From Chondrus crispus (taxonomy: Eukaryota; Rhodophyta; Florideophyceae; Gigartinales; Gigartinaceae), in contig NW_005179179.1 in NCBI RefSeq assembly GCF_000350225.1, forward strand, positions 218,609-282,608: a stretch of 64,000 nt of DNA, written 5' to 3'. Position 1 is the first letter of the stretch. Each line of letters begins with the position of its first letter. The translations under genes and the position numbers were made by a program. This document shows, piece after piece, positions 1-10,954 of this stretch. The notes beneath the pieces were generated by a model. That model was not told where the DNA came from, did not search any database, and worked only from the letters and a program-made list of their open reading frames with translations.

Positions 1-6
1 ACGCTC

Positions 7-1764
7 TCACTCCAACGCAATATTGCAAACCGCTTCTTTCCTCTCCCCCGTGTCACTTTGCCACATGCATCGCAACCCGCCGCCCCTCTCTCTTTCGCCT
101 CCCCACTCTAGCTTGTACTCCCTGGTCACCCATTCGAGCAACGACAACGACCGGCAAATGCTCAACGTTCCACTCAGCTCATCAAACACTGCTTCCACCC
201 TTTTCGGTCCGATCTTCTTCCCCAACTCACGCACCTCCTTATAGAAGCCTCCTTCGTCTTGCATCCCGTACCGGTCGCAGTAACGACACCGGCTCAAAAA
301 TGTTGCTATCACATACAGTGTCTCCGTCCTCGCATTCGGAAATTCCTTCTGTGTCCTCTCGTCCTCCTCGCGATCTATACCTTCCCTCTGGTCGCCGGCC
401 CAAAACCCCGCCACGTCTACCCACTCTTTAGTAACGACGATCCACAACAACCAGAACATTGCGTTTCGCGCGTCGATGTACACCACTCTTTCCCGAGTTA
501 CCGCTTCGGCTGCCATCCCGGGGTTTTGTCTCACACGCTCCTCGATCATCCCCTCTAGCTCGGCCACCCGCGCCGTGATGTGGTACAGAGTCGTCGACGG
601 GAAGAACAACGCCACGCTCAAGATGGACTCGATGTTGTTGTGCAACGACGCCTCTATCGTCCCCGATGACGATGTGATCGACAGCAGTCCGCTCGTGTGA
701 CGCACTTCGAGCAGCACCCGCACCTGTTTGATGAGCCGGTCCAAGTTGCACCCCACGTACTCGTACTTGTCGCGCAGTGCCTTGCGATTGGAGATCGACT
801 GCTCGTACACGGGCACGACCAAGTATGCCCGCCGAAACGCATTTTCAAGAACTGCCGTCGTTGTGATCACCGCCGTCATGATCCGATCATGCACGCGCTC
901 CACGTCCAGGCCCTCGCACACGCGCAGCGACCGCTTGATGGCCATGCTTTGTTCGAAAATGCTCTGCATTTCTTGCCGCCCAAAGTGCACCGTGTCATAC
1001 CGCGCTAGGATGCGCTCGTGTATGTGGCATCGTACCCACCAGTGGAAGTCGAAGGAGAGCAGCAACAGAAACTCCACGAGAGAGCTGGCGTAGAGTAACC
1101 CCATCAAGCTCGTGAGAATGACCGTAAGCAAGAGCGTGCACGTCGCGTTAACGCATGGGAGGATTTGCGAGCGGCGCGAGTTGTGCCGCACTTGGTGTGC
1201 GGCGTAACGACTGGCGGAGACCAGGACTGTTAGCCAGGTATAGAAGAGATGGTGGAGTGAGGCGCGGCGGGATGTGGTTTCCCAGAAGCTCTTGACTCGT
1301 GGTGAGGCAGGGGAGAGCGTGGAAAGCTTGCGCAGTGTGGGCGGCGAGGGCCGCCAGAGGTGCGAACGAAACCAGATGCCGTCGGGGTCTTGCTCGGCCA
1401 CGGTGATGGTACGGTACAGCCAGGCGATGGGGAGGGCGTGGATGCAGGCTGCGCGCATCCAGGGCCACATCTCTAGCTGGCGCACCAGGGTGGCGATGAG
1501 CTCGAGCAGGTAGGGAGCGGCGAGGGCGAAAGGGAGGATGAGGGCGGTCCAGTCTTGCAGGTCAAAGGCGTCGTCGGTGGTGGAGTTGGCGATGCCGGAT
1601 CGTACTGTTAACACAGCGAGGAGAAGCAGCAGCAGCCAGAGAAGAAGCGCGAGGATATCGTTGCGCCGCCGTTCCAGGAGCGAGTCGGTCGAGGACCATG
1701 GCTTGGCGAGGAGATTGAGCAATGAACCATACGTGATCACGACGACGATGAGGACTTGGGACAT
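7..1764 (-). CDS. Multi-pass membrane protein of unknown function
   Basis: I do not recognise this family. The frame is open from an ATG at 1938, but I prefer the ATG at 1764: the residues after it start a hydrophobic N-terminus, while the 58 before it are low-complexity. The 585-residue product has hydrophobic segments near residues 3-20, 36-55, 73-92 and a long double-length one at 201-240. A soluble region of about 340 residues follows, rich in charged helices (245-585), and ends at a TGA at 7-9. The layout of an N-terminal membrane bundle plus a long cytosolic or lumenal tail recalls the two-exon gene at 42982-44785, but I see no convincing residue-level similarity. No intron signals are needed. 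The opposite strand carries shorter frames that look like shadows. Confidence 0.7.
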   Translation of the reverse strand: MSQVLIVVVITYGSLLNLLAKPWSSTDSLLERRRNDILALLLWLLLLLLAVLTVRSGIANSTTDDAFDLQDWTALILPFALAAPYLLELIATLVRQLEMWPWMRAACIHALPIAWLYRTITVAEQDPDGIWFRSHLWRPSPPTLRKLSTLSPASPRVKSFWETTSRRASLHHLFYTWLTVLVSASRYAAHQVRHNSRRSQILPCVNATCTLLLTVILTSLMGLLYASSLVEFLLLLSFDFHWWVRCHIHERILARYDTVHFGRQEMQSIFEQSMAIKRSLRVCEGLDVERVHDRIMTAVITTTAVLENAFRRAYLVVPVYEQSISNRKALRDKYEYVGCNLDRLIKQVRVLLEVRHTSGLLSITSSSGTIEASLHNNIESILSVALFFPSTTLYHITARVAELEGMIEERVRQNPGMAAEAVTRERVVYIDARNAMFWLLWIVVTKEWVDVAGFWAGDQREGIDREEDERTQKEFPNARTETLYVIATFLSRCRYCDRYGMQDEGGFYKEVRELGKKIGPKRVEAVFDELSGTLSICRSLSLLEWVTREYKLEWGGERERGGGLRCMWQSDTGERKEAVCNIALE

Positions 1765-2527
1765 TTTGATGTGGAGGGTGCGGGAGGGGGGATGCGGGAA
1801 GGCACGAGAACGGAACGAACGGAACGCACGGAAAGAAGCAGAATAGAAGAGTGCGTTGCAGAGGGGGATTTCTGGCTGGCGTGTTCGCGTGGCGTTTCTG
1901 TACATTTGCTCACCGTGCGCGTGAACTCCCCTCGTCATAAGAGTGATCGCTTGGATATTGGCAACAAGGAGTCCTCAGTGCAGGCGAGAGCTACGGTATG
2001 AAGGATGCCATTGAGATCTGTGCCAATGTACCCTTCGTAACAGCTTACGGGGCAGGGGAACAGTTTTCAAAGCCAAGTGAGACGATACCCCTCATTGAGA
2101 TGTCCCATTGAAAGACTCGCTCCGCAGCCCCCGTTTCTGGCGTGTGGGTGTTTCAACCCTCGAAATGTGGCAGTTCATGAGGTTCTGGATAATACTCGTC
2201 GTGGGTACCGCGTTAAAGCCTTCGTGTGGGAGCAGTCACCTGCGTGAAGAGGCATCCTTGCCCCTGCCATACGCTCCCTGCCCATTCGCTGGCGACTCAT
2301 CCTTCCTGAGCATAGACCGTCGATCCTCAGGTCACACGCGAACTGTGAGGGTGGGACGCGCCCTCTCTCGTACTCAAGACCCATTTCTTTCTTCGCGACT
2401 TTTTCGACGTACAGTATTGCCGCAAAACCTCATAATATCGGAAGGCTCACGACGACAGCCGTGGTGCCTGGTCCTGCGGAGTATGCATACCGAAACCTGC
2501 GATGCCCGACTCGAAGAGTAGAAAATT

Positions 2528-2746
2528 GAGGGCGTGTCTTAACAGGCTGGTTTTTGCTTGCCTTGCCCGGTTTTGCCAGGAATACTTTTAAATTCTTAAC
2601 AAATACCGTATGCTTCTTAAGCCCTTGCTTTTCTTAAACACATAAATTAAAACGTAGGAGCCACTCATAGCACGCCAAGTCACTTCTTTGGGCAAGGCAA
2701 AGCAAACCGCAGCAAAACGGGGCATGTTAAGACACACCCTGACTGG
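2528..2746. mobile_element. MITE-like element with terminal inverted repeats
   Basis: The left end reads AGGGCGTGTCTTAACA and the right end, reverse-complemented, reads AGGGTGTGTCTTAACA, so the outer 16 bases match with one difference. The similarity continues inward through GC-rich TTGCCTTGCCC-type sequence on both sides. The spacer is about 120 bp, AT-rich and non-coding. No clear target duplication is visible, so the superfamily is open; the AGGG-type ends would fit hAT-like elements only loosely. Confidence 0.45.
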
Positions 2747-3307
2747 CTCGTCCCTCGACCACCGCCCCCATGCCATCCCGGCCTGTGTGTACCCTTACCT
2801 GACGCCACGTATGGCCCGTGCTCTAATCCCCTGATCCCCTCACATCCGCTAGTGTACCCCTCTACAGTAATTTCTCCGACAGTTACCAAGGGTAGTACTC
2901 ATACCAGACTCCGCAGGATGACTGTGCCTTCACAATGGAATGAAGCATTGATATTGGAATGGGGCAACGCACTCTCTGTGAACCGGACACTGCGCATCAT
3001 AGAGTAGCACAATGCTCACCCGCATTTATTTTTAGGACTGGACTCTCTTGCACTCTAGAAGCACACACCACCGAAAGCATCAACTCAGGCACTTACAATG
3101 CCATGGACTCGAGCATCACCCCAGCGCAGGCGCCGCGTGCCCGCACCGTGCTAATATCGCCCGAGAAAGTGTGTGCAGTACCAAGGGTAGCGTACTACTG
3201 TATGTAAACACTAACTGCTCGCCTGCGACTCGCTTTCTCGCCGTTCACCAAAACCCCACGCCCCTGCGCTATGCCCACACACGAGCCAATGGTCCTAATC
3301 CAGCGTA

Positions 3308-3344
3308 GTCATCTGTGGCCACAAGACCTGTACCTCGCAATGAT
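3308..3344 (+). repeat. Direct repeat, copy 1 of 2
   Basis: A 37-bp sequence beginning GTCATCTGTGGCCACAAGAC recurs at 3564-3600 with one mismatch. The two copies are 256 bp apart and neither lies in a recognisable gene. Confidence 0.7.
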
Positions 3345-3563
3345 TCCCCTGCTCTTATATCCGCTGTGTCCCTCGAAACATGCACGGAATTGCTATCCTT
3401 CTCACCGCGAACTCTTCGTTAGGAACGGCCCTGAAGGGCCGTCATTGCGTGCGGTCTGGCGTACAGTACCAGCGGGACCCGAGGCACAATATTTTGTGCT
3501 ATCATAACCGTCAACTGTTCTGTGCTGTTGTTGAACACGAGACATCCTTGGTTGTTGCAATGG

Positions 3564-3600
3564 GTCATCTGTGGCCACAAGACCTGTACCTGGCAATGAT
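3564..3600 (+). repeat. Direct repeat, copy 2 of 2
   Basis: Partner of the 37-bp repeat at 3308-3344, differing at one base. The spacing could reflect a local duplication or the ends of a small element; nothing else distinguishes these. Confidence 0.7.
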
Positions 3601-5340
3601 CCGTATTTAGCTAAGCATTCTAGGAAGTCAGACAGTAGAGAGTACAACAGGTTGGAATTGGAACAATGGCAACGACCTAGACGCGAAGAGGGAAGCAAGT
3701 GCTTATAAAGCCAGCACGAGAGAGTACACTGAAAGGATAGAAGAAACCTGAGCAAGAAGAAGATCCTGGGAGCCACCTAGGAAGCATTGTACTCATCGTG
3801 TTTGCCACTCGTAGACGTAGACAGGTCCTCTATCTACCTCGCAGTCCCATCTGGAAGATGAGTGATTCTGGATAATCCAGAACTGCACAACACCTTCTGT
3901 ACTTGACACTGCTCCACTCCAACAGTGAGTGGCAACTGCATGACTGCTGCAGTCGCGTACTGTACACAGCATATCCTGAAGACTGATGCGGCACACTGAT
4001 ATCCCGGCCGCGCTTCCAGTTTCGGGCTTTCTGTAACTTCTCATCCGTAAATGTCACGCGATAAACATGCTGACTGTTATCTCGACAAGTACTGAAACCT
4101 GTGGTAAGTCTACAGATATATACACACCTTTCAAATCTAGCGAACAAGAATTCTATCAGATCGACCATTGACCCCAGGAGTCTTGGGCAATGGTTGGTTT
4201 AGAAGGTAACGATCTGGTTGTCGTAATGATTTATTTTGATAGAGGGACTGCGCAAGAACTATATATGAATCACCTAACATGTGCAGAGGCAGTCTAAGCA
4301 CTTTGTTTGTATGACCTAATCAAGTTCAATTTTGTTGAATTGAGAATATCAGTATCCTTGGTACCGTAGCACGTGAGATGCTGGCCGGCGTCTTTGGGTC
4401 CAATTATGCCGAAACTACTATGTACTACGTGTCCCCGCAGTATAACTAACGAACCGAAAGACCGGAAGTGTAAAGGCACACCCTCCAACAAGGAGATACT
4501 CATTAGTTTAAGTTGCATGCCTCGACCACTGCGGTATTGTCAAGGAGCCGCTAGTTGAGGTGATGAATGCATTACGATAGTCTGGATACTTCATAAAACT
4601 ATACGTAGTTTTCATGGACATTGCTGGGATGGTGGTCCTAAGCTGTAGTCTATGTCAGAACGGGAAGCAATTAATATATGTTATATGTAAGCCTTCCCAT
4701 CTGGGTTCGGTTTTGGAGGTGCATATGCATGCACCTGAAAGCCAGTCCCGATCGATTTACCTCAATTCTGGCATATTCACACATTTAAATAAAGGATGGC
4801 GGGCGGGTCTGACCACTTCGTAAATTTCTCCCAGAAGGAGTGATCGGGATCGTCCACCGCCGGGAATTGCAATACTAAACCGTCCGTTCCTCCGAGGGAA
4901 AGTAAAAAGGGTGCTATTACAGCCTTTGCGGTTGCAATCATCAGAATAAACAGCCACACATGGGAAAGTAATGCACCTATTCTGAAGAGCAGTGATTCTG
5001 TGTAACTCTATGCAGGGAATAAATTATCTCAATCGGACGTGTTTGTTGGAAATTGAAATTTCGAACTTCCAACCTCTCCGTCTGACTGGCTGCATAAAAG
5101 AGCATCAACGCTGTCGGATGAGATAGAATATGGAAGAACTACGAGTGTATACGGTTGTCCTAAGGGTGGTAAGCATCAAATGTGGCTGTCGCAACTCGTT
5201 TTTGCGATAACTTTCTATATATATATTGTTCACCGCCCTGCGGAGTTCCACTGCCATCTGGACTTGGGTTTTCGCCACTAGACAAGAAAAAGAGTCGACA
5301 GCTTTTCTTACTACTTTCCTACTTGCGACAGACTTTCAAG

Positions 5341-6534
5341 ATGTTTCCTCCATTTGCCCTTTTCCCAAGGATACATCTTGCAAATGTCTTATTTTCCACA
5401 GAGGAAAAGGGGCGCGAGCCCGAAGCAAAACGTATTCCAAAAGTGACTCTCCGGAAGAGCACGGCTCAGAAATCCGACGAGGGGTGTATGCCTTTCATGC
5501 ATCTCTGGCGGGGATTCAAGGCTCTGTTTAAGGGCAAGGGGCGAGACCGGCAGAAGCGGCTATTGTACGCACACCTAATACCAGGAACGATAATCGGGGA
5601 GCGCTTCATTATTCGCGAGTTGCTTGGGCATGGAGGCGGTGGAAAGGTTTACGGAGCTGTGGATCTGGATACGGGGAAACAGCTGGCAGTGAAAATGGTG
5701 GTAGGCAAGGAGATGTTCTCAACTTTGAAGACAGAGTACATGGTGCACAGAGCACTGCGGAAAGCAAAGAATATTACGGAGGGGTTGACTAAAATACACT
5801 ATCTTGGGAGTTACGGAGATATGTATGTGATGGTGATGGACCGACACGGGCCGTCACTGGAGCATTTGGTGAAAGCGTCAGGCGCTTTGAAGGCGCCCGA
5901 CGTGCTGCGAATAGGGCTGCAGGCGATTGACAGGTTGGAGAATTTGCACGATCGCGGATATGTGCACAAGGATATCAAGCCCGAAAACATGATGATGGAC
6001 TTGGACACGGAGCAGAAGCTGCACCTGATCGACTTTGGGCTGACGGCGAAATACAAGGATAAGAACGGGGAGCACGTGCCGAACGTGACAAGCAAATTCG
6101 TAGGGACGGTGTGCTTCACGTCGTACCACGTGGATAATAGCTGTGTATCTGTGCGAAGGGATGACATGGAGAGCTTGATGATGGTGCTGGCGTACATGCG
6201 GCGCGGGTGTCTGCCGTGGTCGATGATGGGGACGGGCGGGGAGTATCAAGGGAACGTGCGGCAGCTTCTGCAGGACATTTGGGCGGCCAAGGAGTCGGTC
6301 ACATTGGAGCACTTGTGTAAGGGGATGCCGCAGGAGTTTCTGGAGGTGATGCGGTACGCGCGGGGGATGGAGTTTGAGGAGCGGCCGAATTACGAGTGGA
6401 TGCGGATGAAGTTCCGCGACGCGCTGAGTAAGCTCAAGGAGGAGAGAGAGCTGGCGCAGAGAGAAGAGGATCTGCTGAGGAAGATGGAGGTATGGGAGAA
6501 GCAGAAGAGGGTATCAGGGATCAAGACTTGGTAG
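5341..6534 (+). CDS. Casein kinase 1-like protein kinase
   Basis: A Ser/Thr kinase of the CK1 group. From the ATG at 5341 it is 397 residues; the frame is open further upstream to 5182 but without an ATG. A later ATG at 5488 would remove a basic leader and still keep the whole kinase domain. Visible signatures are a glycine-rich loop (GHGGGGKVYG), the ATP-binding lysine in LAVKMV, the catalytic loop HKDIKPEN (aspartate codon at 5969-5971), the metal-binding DFG (6031-6039), and the CK1-typical segment RRDDMESLMMVLAYMRRG followed by LPW. The C-terminus is a short, charged, helix-prone tail (EERELAQREEDLL). CK1 kinases phosphorylate acidic or primed serines and act in trafficking, cell cycle and clock control; the specific role here is unknown. 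The 5' leader is rich in Lys and Arg and may be a targeting or regulatory extension. Confidence 0.88.
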   Translation: MFPPFALFPRIHLANVLFSTEEKGREPEAKRIPKVTLRKSTAQKSDEGCMPFMHLWRGFKALFKGKGRDRQKRLLYAHLIPGTIIGERFIIRELLGHGGGGKVYGAVDLDTGKQLAVKMVVGKEMFSTLKTEYMVHRALRKAKNITEGLTKIHYLGSYGDMYVMVMDRHGPSLEHLVKASGALKAPDVLRIGLQAIDRLENLHDRGYVHKDIKPENMMMDLDTEQKLHLIDFGLTAKYKDKNGEHVPNVTSKFVGTVCFTSYHVDNSCVSVRRDDMESLMMVLAYMRRGCLPWSMMGTGGEYQGNVRQLLQDIWAAKESVTLEHLCKGMPQEFLEVMRYARGMEFEERPNYEWMRMKFRDALSKLKEERELAQREEDLLRKMEVWEKQKRVSGIKTW

Positions 6535-6914
6535 TGATGTTTTGTAATGTGCACAATGGAGTTACGTATGTTCTGAGGAGCATATGCGTTTTTGAAATAT
6601 TTGATAAATATATTGGAAAAAATTAGATGAAAGTTGAAATGTTGGGAATGTTGAAACGGGCCACTTGTCCAGTGGTGATTGGAGCTTGCAGGGTGGCGGA
6701 GAGCAGCGAATGGCGACTGATGGGCCAACCGGACTGCAAACGTGCGGATCACAGAGACCGCGCGGGTCGCCCCCGCCTCCCGTCCAGTCATCGCACAGTC
6801 CTCTCCCATCACCTTGGAGATAACCTCCGCCGAATACTTCAACCTCCCTCGTCGTCCTAATCTCTCCGTCCCCCATCTCCCCACACCGCTCCCCCACCAC
6901 CCACGCTGCCCACC

Positions 6915-8915
6915 ATGTCCGACCCAATGGCGGCCTTCGTCAACGCCCTCCCCCTCCCATCTCTGCGACCGACTGCCTCCCGCGCCACGCCCCTGCGTCG
7001 CCCCTTCTCTGCGCCCACCGTGCACGTCCGCCCGACGCTCCCGTCCTTCCGACTCGCGCCCACATGCGTCGCTGCGCCACCAGTCGCCGAATCCTCTTCC
7101 GAGCCGTCGGCTCCTCTGACCGTTCGCCAGGATGTGGTGACGGTCGCCTTTGTGGCCCATATCGACCACGGCAAGAGCTCCATGTGCGACGCCCTGCTCA
7201 AGGGCGCCTCGTGTTTCCGCGATAACGAGACCGTCGAGGACCGCGTTATGGACGCCATGGACCTAGAGAAGGAGCGCGGCATCACTATCAACGCCAGCGC
7301 TGCTAGCTTGCTGTATAAGGACGTCAACGTCCAGATTTTGGATACACCGGGACACGCAGACTTTGGCGGCGAGGTCGAACGTGTCTTGAACATGGCTGAT
7401 GGCGTCCTGTTGTTGGTGGATTCCGTGGAAGGTCCCAAGCCGCAGACTAGGTTTGTGCTCAAAAAGGCCATCGCGCTGGGAAAGAAAATTGGCTTGATCA
7501 TCAATAAGATGGACCGACCTCAGGCGCGCCCGGACTTCGTTGTCGACGCCACTTTTGATCTCATGGCTGAGCTGGGTGCAAGTGATGAGCAGATGGACTT
7601 CAAGATAGCCTATGCGAGCGCTATTAATGGCCAGAGTGGCAAGGAAGCGGACGCCATTGAGGACAATATGGATGCCGTCTTCGACCTCGTCCTCGACTTC
7701 CCGAGACCCGCTGTCGCGCTCGACGCCCCGTTGCAGTTGCAAGTTAACAACGTCACCTATGACGAGTTCAAGGGAAGGCTCGTGTCTGGTCGCATCAATG
7801 CAGGCCGGCTGCGAAAGGGGGAGAGCGTCGTTGTTTGTCATCCCGAAAAGGATACCACCAGGGGCAAGGTGGCCGAAATTTTTGTGTACGATAAGCTCGG
7901 AAGGGCCACAGTAGATCAAGCCCAAGCAGGTGATATTGTTCTGTTTTCAGGGCTCACCAAGTTTAATATCGGCGACACCATCTGCAAGGCCGATGCGGTT
8001 CTGCCTCTCCCGCCCATCAAAGTAGAAGAACCAACTGTGCGTATGTCTTTCATGGTCAATGTATCGGAGTTTGCCGGCCAAGAGGGCAAGTACGTCACCT
8101 CGCGTAACATTAAGGATCGTCTCGATAAGGAGCTTGAACGCAACGTTGGGTTGCGTTTAGATAGAGATCGTTCATCGCCAGACTCGTTTGAGGTGTGCGG
8201 GCGCGGTGCCCTTCATTTGACCATTCTGATCGAGACGATGCGACGAGAAGGTTTCGAGATGATGATTGGACCGCCGACGGTCATCACCAAGACAGTTGAT
8301 GGAGTCACGCACGAGCCGTACGAGCAATTGGAAGTGGAAGTACCAGAGGAGTACATGGGTGCCGTGGTGGACTTGCTGAGCCGGCGGAAGGGTGAGATGG
8401 TGAACATGGCTGGTGCCAATTCGGAAAACATGGCGAGTGTGGTGTATTGCATTCCGACGCGCGGTTTGCTCGGAGTGAAGAACGCGCTTTTGACGGCTAC
8501 GCGTGGCACGGCTGTGTTGAACTCTCAGTTAGATGGATATCGGCCGTTTGCTGGGGAGATGGAGGCGAAGGAGCAAGGCAGCTTATTGGTATACGAGACG
8601 GGTAAGGCGACTTCGTACGGGTTGGAAGGGGCGCAGGATCGGGGGCGGTTGATCGTGTCTCCAGGTGAGAAAGTTTACAGGAATCAGATCTGCGGAGTTC
8701 ACCAGCGAGCGGGGGATCTTTCGCTCAACATCTGCCGGCTGAAGGCTTTGACAAATTATCGGTCGGCGAATAAGGAGATTAAGGGTGGGATGCAGGGCTT
8801 GTTGCAACTTTCGCTCGATGATGCGATCGAGTATATCGGGCATGACGAGGTGGCCGAGGTTACGCCTGTCAGCGTGCGGTTGGCGAAGAGAGCGGGGAAG
8901 GGCAAGAAGAGATGA
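6915..8915 (+). CDS. typA: Plastid TypA/BipA translational GTPase
   Basis: A ribosome-associated GTPase of the TypA/BipA family, 666 residues against roughly 600 in bacteria. The extra length is an N-terminal region of about 70 residues, rich in Ser, Thr, Arg, Pro and Ala and lacking acids at the start, as in a chloroplast transit peptide. The ATG sits in a good context (CACCATG). GTPase motifs are all present: P-loop AHIDHGKSS (81-89), switch I ERGITI (120-125), DTPGH (143-147) and NKMD (197-200), with a SAING-type G5 near residue 235. EF-G-like domains II, III and V and the BipA C-terminal domain follow. In bacteria the protein binds 70S ribosomes and aids growth under stress and at low temperature; a plastid form would act on chloroplast ribosomes. 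The 380-bp gap from the kinase gene includes a strongly pyrimidine-rich stretch just before the ATG. Confidence 0.95.
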   Translation: MSDPMAAFVNALPLPSLRPTASRATPLRRPFSAPTVHVRPTLPSFRLAPTCVAAPPVAESSSEPSAPLTVRQDVVTVAFVAHIDHGKSSMCDALLKGASCFRDNETVEDRVMDAMDLEKERGITINASAASLLYKDVNVQILDTPGHADFGGEVERVLNMADGVLLLVDSVEGPKPQTRFVLKKAIALGKKIGLIINKMDRPQARPDFVVDATFDLMAELGASDEQMDFKIAYASAINGQSGKEADAIEDNMDAVFDLVLDFPRPAVALDAPLQLQVNNVTYDEFKGRLVSGRINAGRLRKGESVVVCHPEKDTTRGKVAEIFVYDKLGRATVDQAQAGDIVLFSGLTKFNIGDTICKADAVLPLPPIKVEEPTVRMSFMVNVSEFAGQEGKYVTSRNIKDRLDKELERNVGLRLDRDRSSPDSFEVCGRGALHLTILIETMRREGFEMMIGPPTVITKTVDGVTHEPYEQLEVEVPEEYMGAVVDLLSRRKGEMVNMAGANSENMASVVYCIPTRGLLGVKNALLTATRGTAVLNSQLDGYRPFAGEMEAKEQGSLLVYETGKATSYGLEGAQDRGRLIVSPGEKVYRNQICGVHQRAGDLSLNICRLKALTNYRSANKEIKGGMQGLLQLSLDDAIEYIGHDEVAEVTPVSVRLAKRAGKGKKR

Positions 8916-10297
8916 GTGGGGGGTGGAAGACATTCGCGGTTGGGAAAAGGGGATATTTTGTTAGCTTTGTTTTTGCCTTGGTTTTTTTTTCTCCTTTTTG
9001 TTGTATGCGAAAAGCGGCCTAGTTTTGCCTATACTTTTAATATAAACCGGATGAGTTAATACACCATTTTGTGTAGGGCTGTACTGTACATAGAATTAGC
9101 GGTAGGGTGTAGCAGAGATGAAAGTATTGTGCTGGACGAAGATGTGCTTGCTACGGTGGTGCGCTAAGGGGCGAGCAGTTAGCTTCACAGTTAGCTTCAC
9201 AGTGTGAACACTGTGTGAACAGATGTGGACAGAATTTGCATAGCCAGGCCACAGCCGAGGCTGTTATGGAAGCGAGTACGGTACCCAAGGGTACTGCAGT
9301 GACAAGATCCTGTGGATGGCTGCATCAAGACGGAGACCCGCTCAACAGGAGTTGGATATTTGCTCCTCGTCTCCCAGAAAACCATATTTCCACCTAAATT
9401 GTTGTTCCGTCTTTGAATTTTGCGCGTCATTTCGTGCTCGCTGCGGATGGAACGCACAACGAGTACAGAGAGAGTCAGTGCCTCGTCATTCAAAAAAAAA
9501 AAGTATTCGACCATAAACCATAAAAATCGCCAGCCGTTGTCCCGCTATCTACACCGCTCAAAAACGCGGCGAGTTGGAATTTGAGATCGCAGTGATGTGT
9601 AGATAGAGAGGCTTCAACAACTGGATTGCTGAGTAGTCCGGCAGTGGACGACAATCACCGAAACAAGGGGTGCGGCCGACTGTAAACACAAGTAGAAGAT
9701 TATTGACAGATCGAGCTCGCCTTGATTTCTCCAGCGTTGGAATCGCCTTCAGATCCGTTTTGTGAGACAAGGGCCAGCGGCGCGGCAACAAATCCCCTCC
9801 AGTCGCAAGATGGGACAGCAGGCGCGGTAGGGAAACCGAAACCGGACCCAGTACTTGTCAATCTCGTTTCTTACAGCCTCTCGAAATACGGTGAGGGCCA
9901 CACCTCTCTGTCTCATGGAGGGCGCAAATTCCGTCTTCGCCTTCCCGACGACCTGTCCCACGGCGCCTCACACTTACAGAAATGCGCACAAAGAATACGA
10001 CATATCATGCATATCTCAAGTTAGCGATAGACAAGCCAACTGTCATCGGGAGATGCCCTCAGCTGATATTCCTTCGTTATCGTAGACGCCAAAAACGGCA
10101 CGTCCATCAACATCGCCACATTTGAATTGTCCTCCAATTGCGGCGATTACAAACGCAACAAATGCACACCTCGTCCGACTCCCCACCCTCGCCACCCTTC
10201 CCCCTCTTTTCCTACATAAGCATTCCTTATCTTCCAGTTCCTCCACACCGCTACACAATCTTCACTCAGTGCCCCCCACCCCCCTCCCCATTCTAAC
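8916..10297. other. Intergenic region after typA
   Basis: This holds the typA 3' flank (T-rich, AATATAAA near 9040) and the promoter side of the next gene. Near 9178-9225 a 12-bp repeat (AGTTAGCTTCAC twice) runs into a palindromic CACAGTGTGAACACTGTGTG. GTACCC-AA-GGGTAC occurs at 9281-9294. No supported gene was found. Confidence 0.6.
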
Positions 10298-10954
10298 ATG
10301 TCTCCTATCAGTCTCACCATCCTCTCTTTTCTTCTGCTTGCTGTCTCGGCGCAACGCATCCCGCGCTCCTCCCTCAGCACAACGTTGTCATGCCAAGAGC
10401 GCTGTGTCCCCGACGGCATTGGCCAGCAGCAACTGAACGAGTCCTGCGCCGCCGGCGACTTTGACAAGTTCTGCACGCCCATCCGATGCAGCTGTCCCAG
10501 CCCTCCCCAGCAAGTCTCCATCCTGTGTGAGAGCGATGCCTGCTTGAGCAACTTCCGTCGCCGTTCTGCGCGCGTGCGCTTCGGCAACAACAACCCTGAT
10601 TTCGTGTATGTCGTCACCTACACCGTGCGGGGTACCGTGTTTGACAAGGTGACCAGCAGACCGGGGGCTTGCCAGGTTCTGTTGAGCGGCTCATATCGCC
10701 CGCGCACGCGCGGAGTGGTGGTGACAAATGCTATCGCGCAGGCAGTTGTGGATGATGTGTTGGAGGCTTTGATTAGCGAAGGGAGCGGCAAGAGGAGTAC
10801 TTGCGCGCGCAAGTTGAGAAGGGTTGCGCAGAATGCCGCGGATAAAGTGTTTGAGATGGACACGGGTGAGGCGGAGATGGAGGCGGAAGGAGTTTCAGGG
10901 AGGATGAAGATGGAGAGAATCGACGTCAGAAGGTCAGATAGCACGGAGATGTGA
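10298..10954 (+). CDS. Secreted cysteine-rich protein, family member 1
   Basis: I do not recognise the family. The 218-residue product opens with a clear signal peptide (MSPISLTILSFLLLAVSA). The mature part has ten cysteines in the order CxxxC (32, 36), C50, CxxxxCxC (59, 64, 66), CxxxxC (77, 82), then two single cysteines. A basic SGSYRPR motif lies in the middle and a charged tail at the C-terminus. The gene at 12370-12903 encodes a paralog with the same cysteine pattern and with GTYRPR at the matching place, so this is a local two-gene family. Secretion suggests a cell-wall, defence or surface role, but there is no direct evidence. The start is the first ATG after a CT- and C-rich leader. 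The last 40 or so residues have no counterpart in the paralog. Confidence 0.75.
   Translation: MSPISLTILSFLLLAVSAQRIPRSSLSTTLSCQERCVPDGIGQQQLNESCAAGDFDKFCTPIRCSCPSPPQQVSILCESDACLSNFRRRSARVRFGNNNPDFVYVVTYTVRGTVFDKVTSRPGACQVLLSGSYRPRTRGVVVTNAIAQAVVDDVLEALISEGSGKRSTCARKLRRVAQNAADKVFEMDTGEAEMEAEGVSGRMKMERIDVRRSDSTEM

Larger units (their letters stand above)
1765..5340. other. Gene-poor spacer with small repeats
   Basis: No convincing gene is seen over about 3.5 kb. The longest frame (2108-2521, plus) has no recognisable domain. The spacer holds a MITE-like inverted repeat (about 2528-2746), a pair of 37-bp direct repeats, a perfect 8-bp-stem hairpin at 3425-3442, and degenerate copies of the GTACC-AA-GGGTA motif at about 2883 and 3178. 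A TATAAAG box at 3704-3710 on the plus strand is followed only by very short frames, so no gene can be assigned to it. Confidence 0.6.

Noticed and set aside
6390..7504. Long minus-strand frames opposite the kinase and typA genes
   Set aside because: They mirror the GC bias of the real genes on the plus strand and have no domains.
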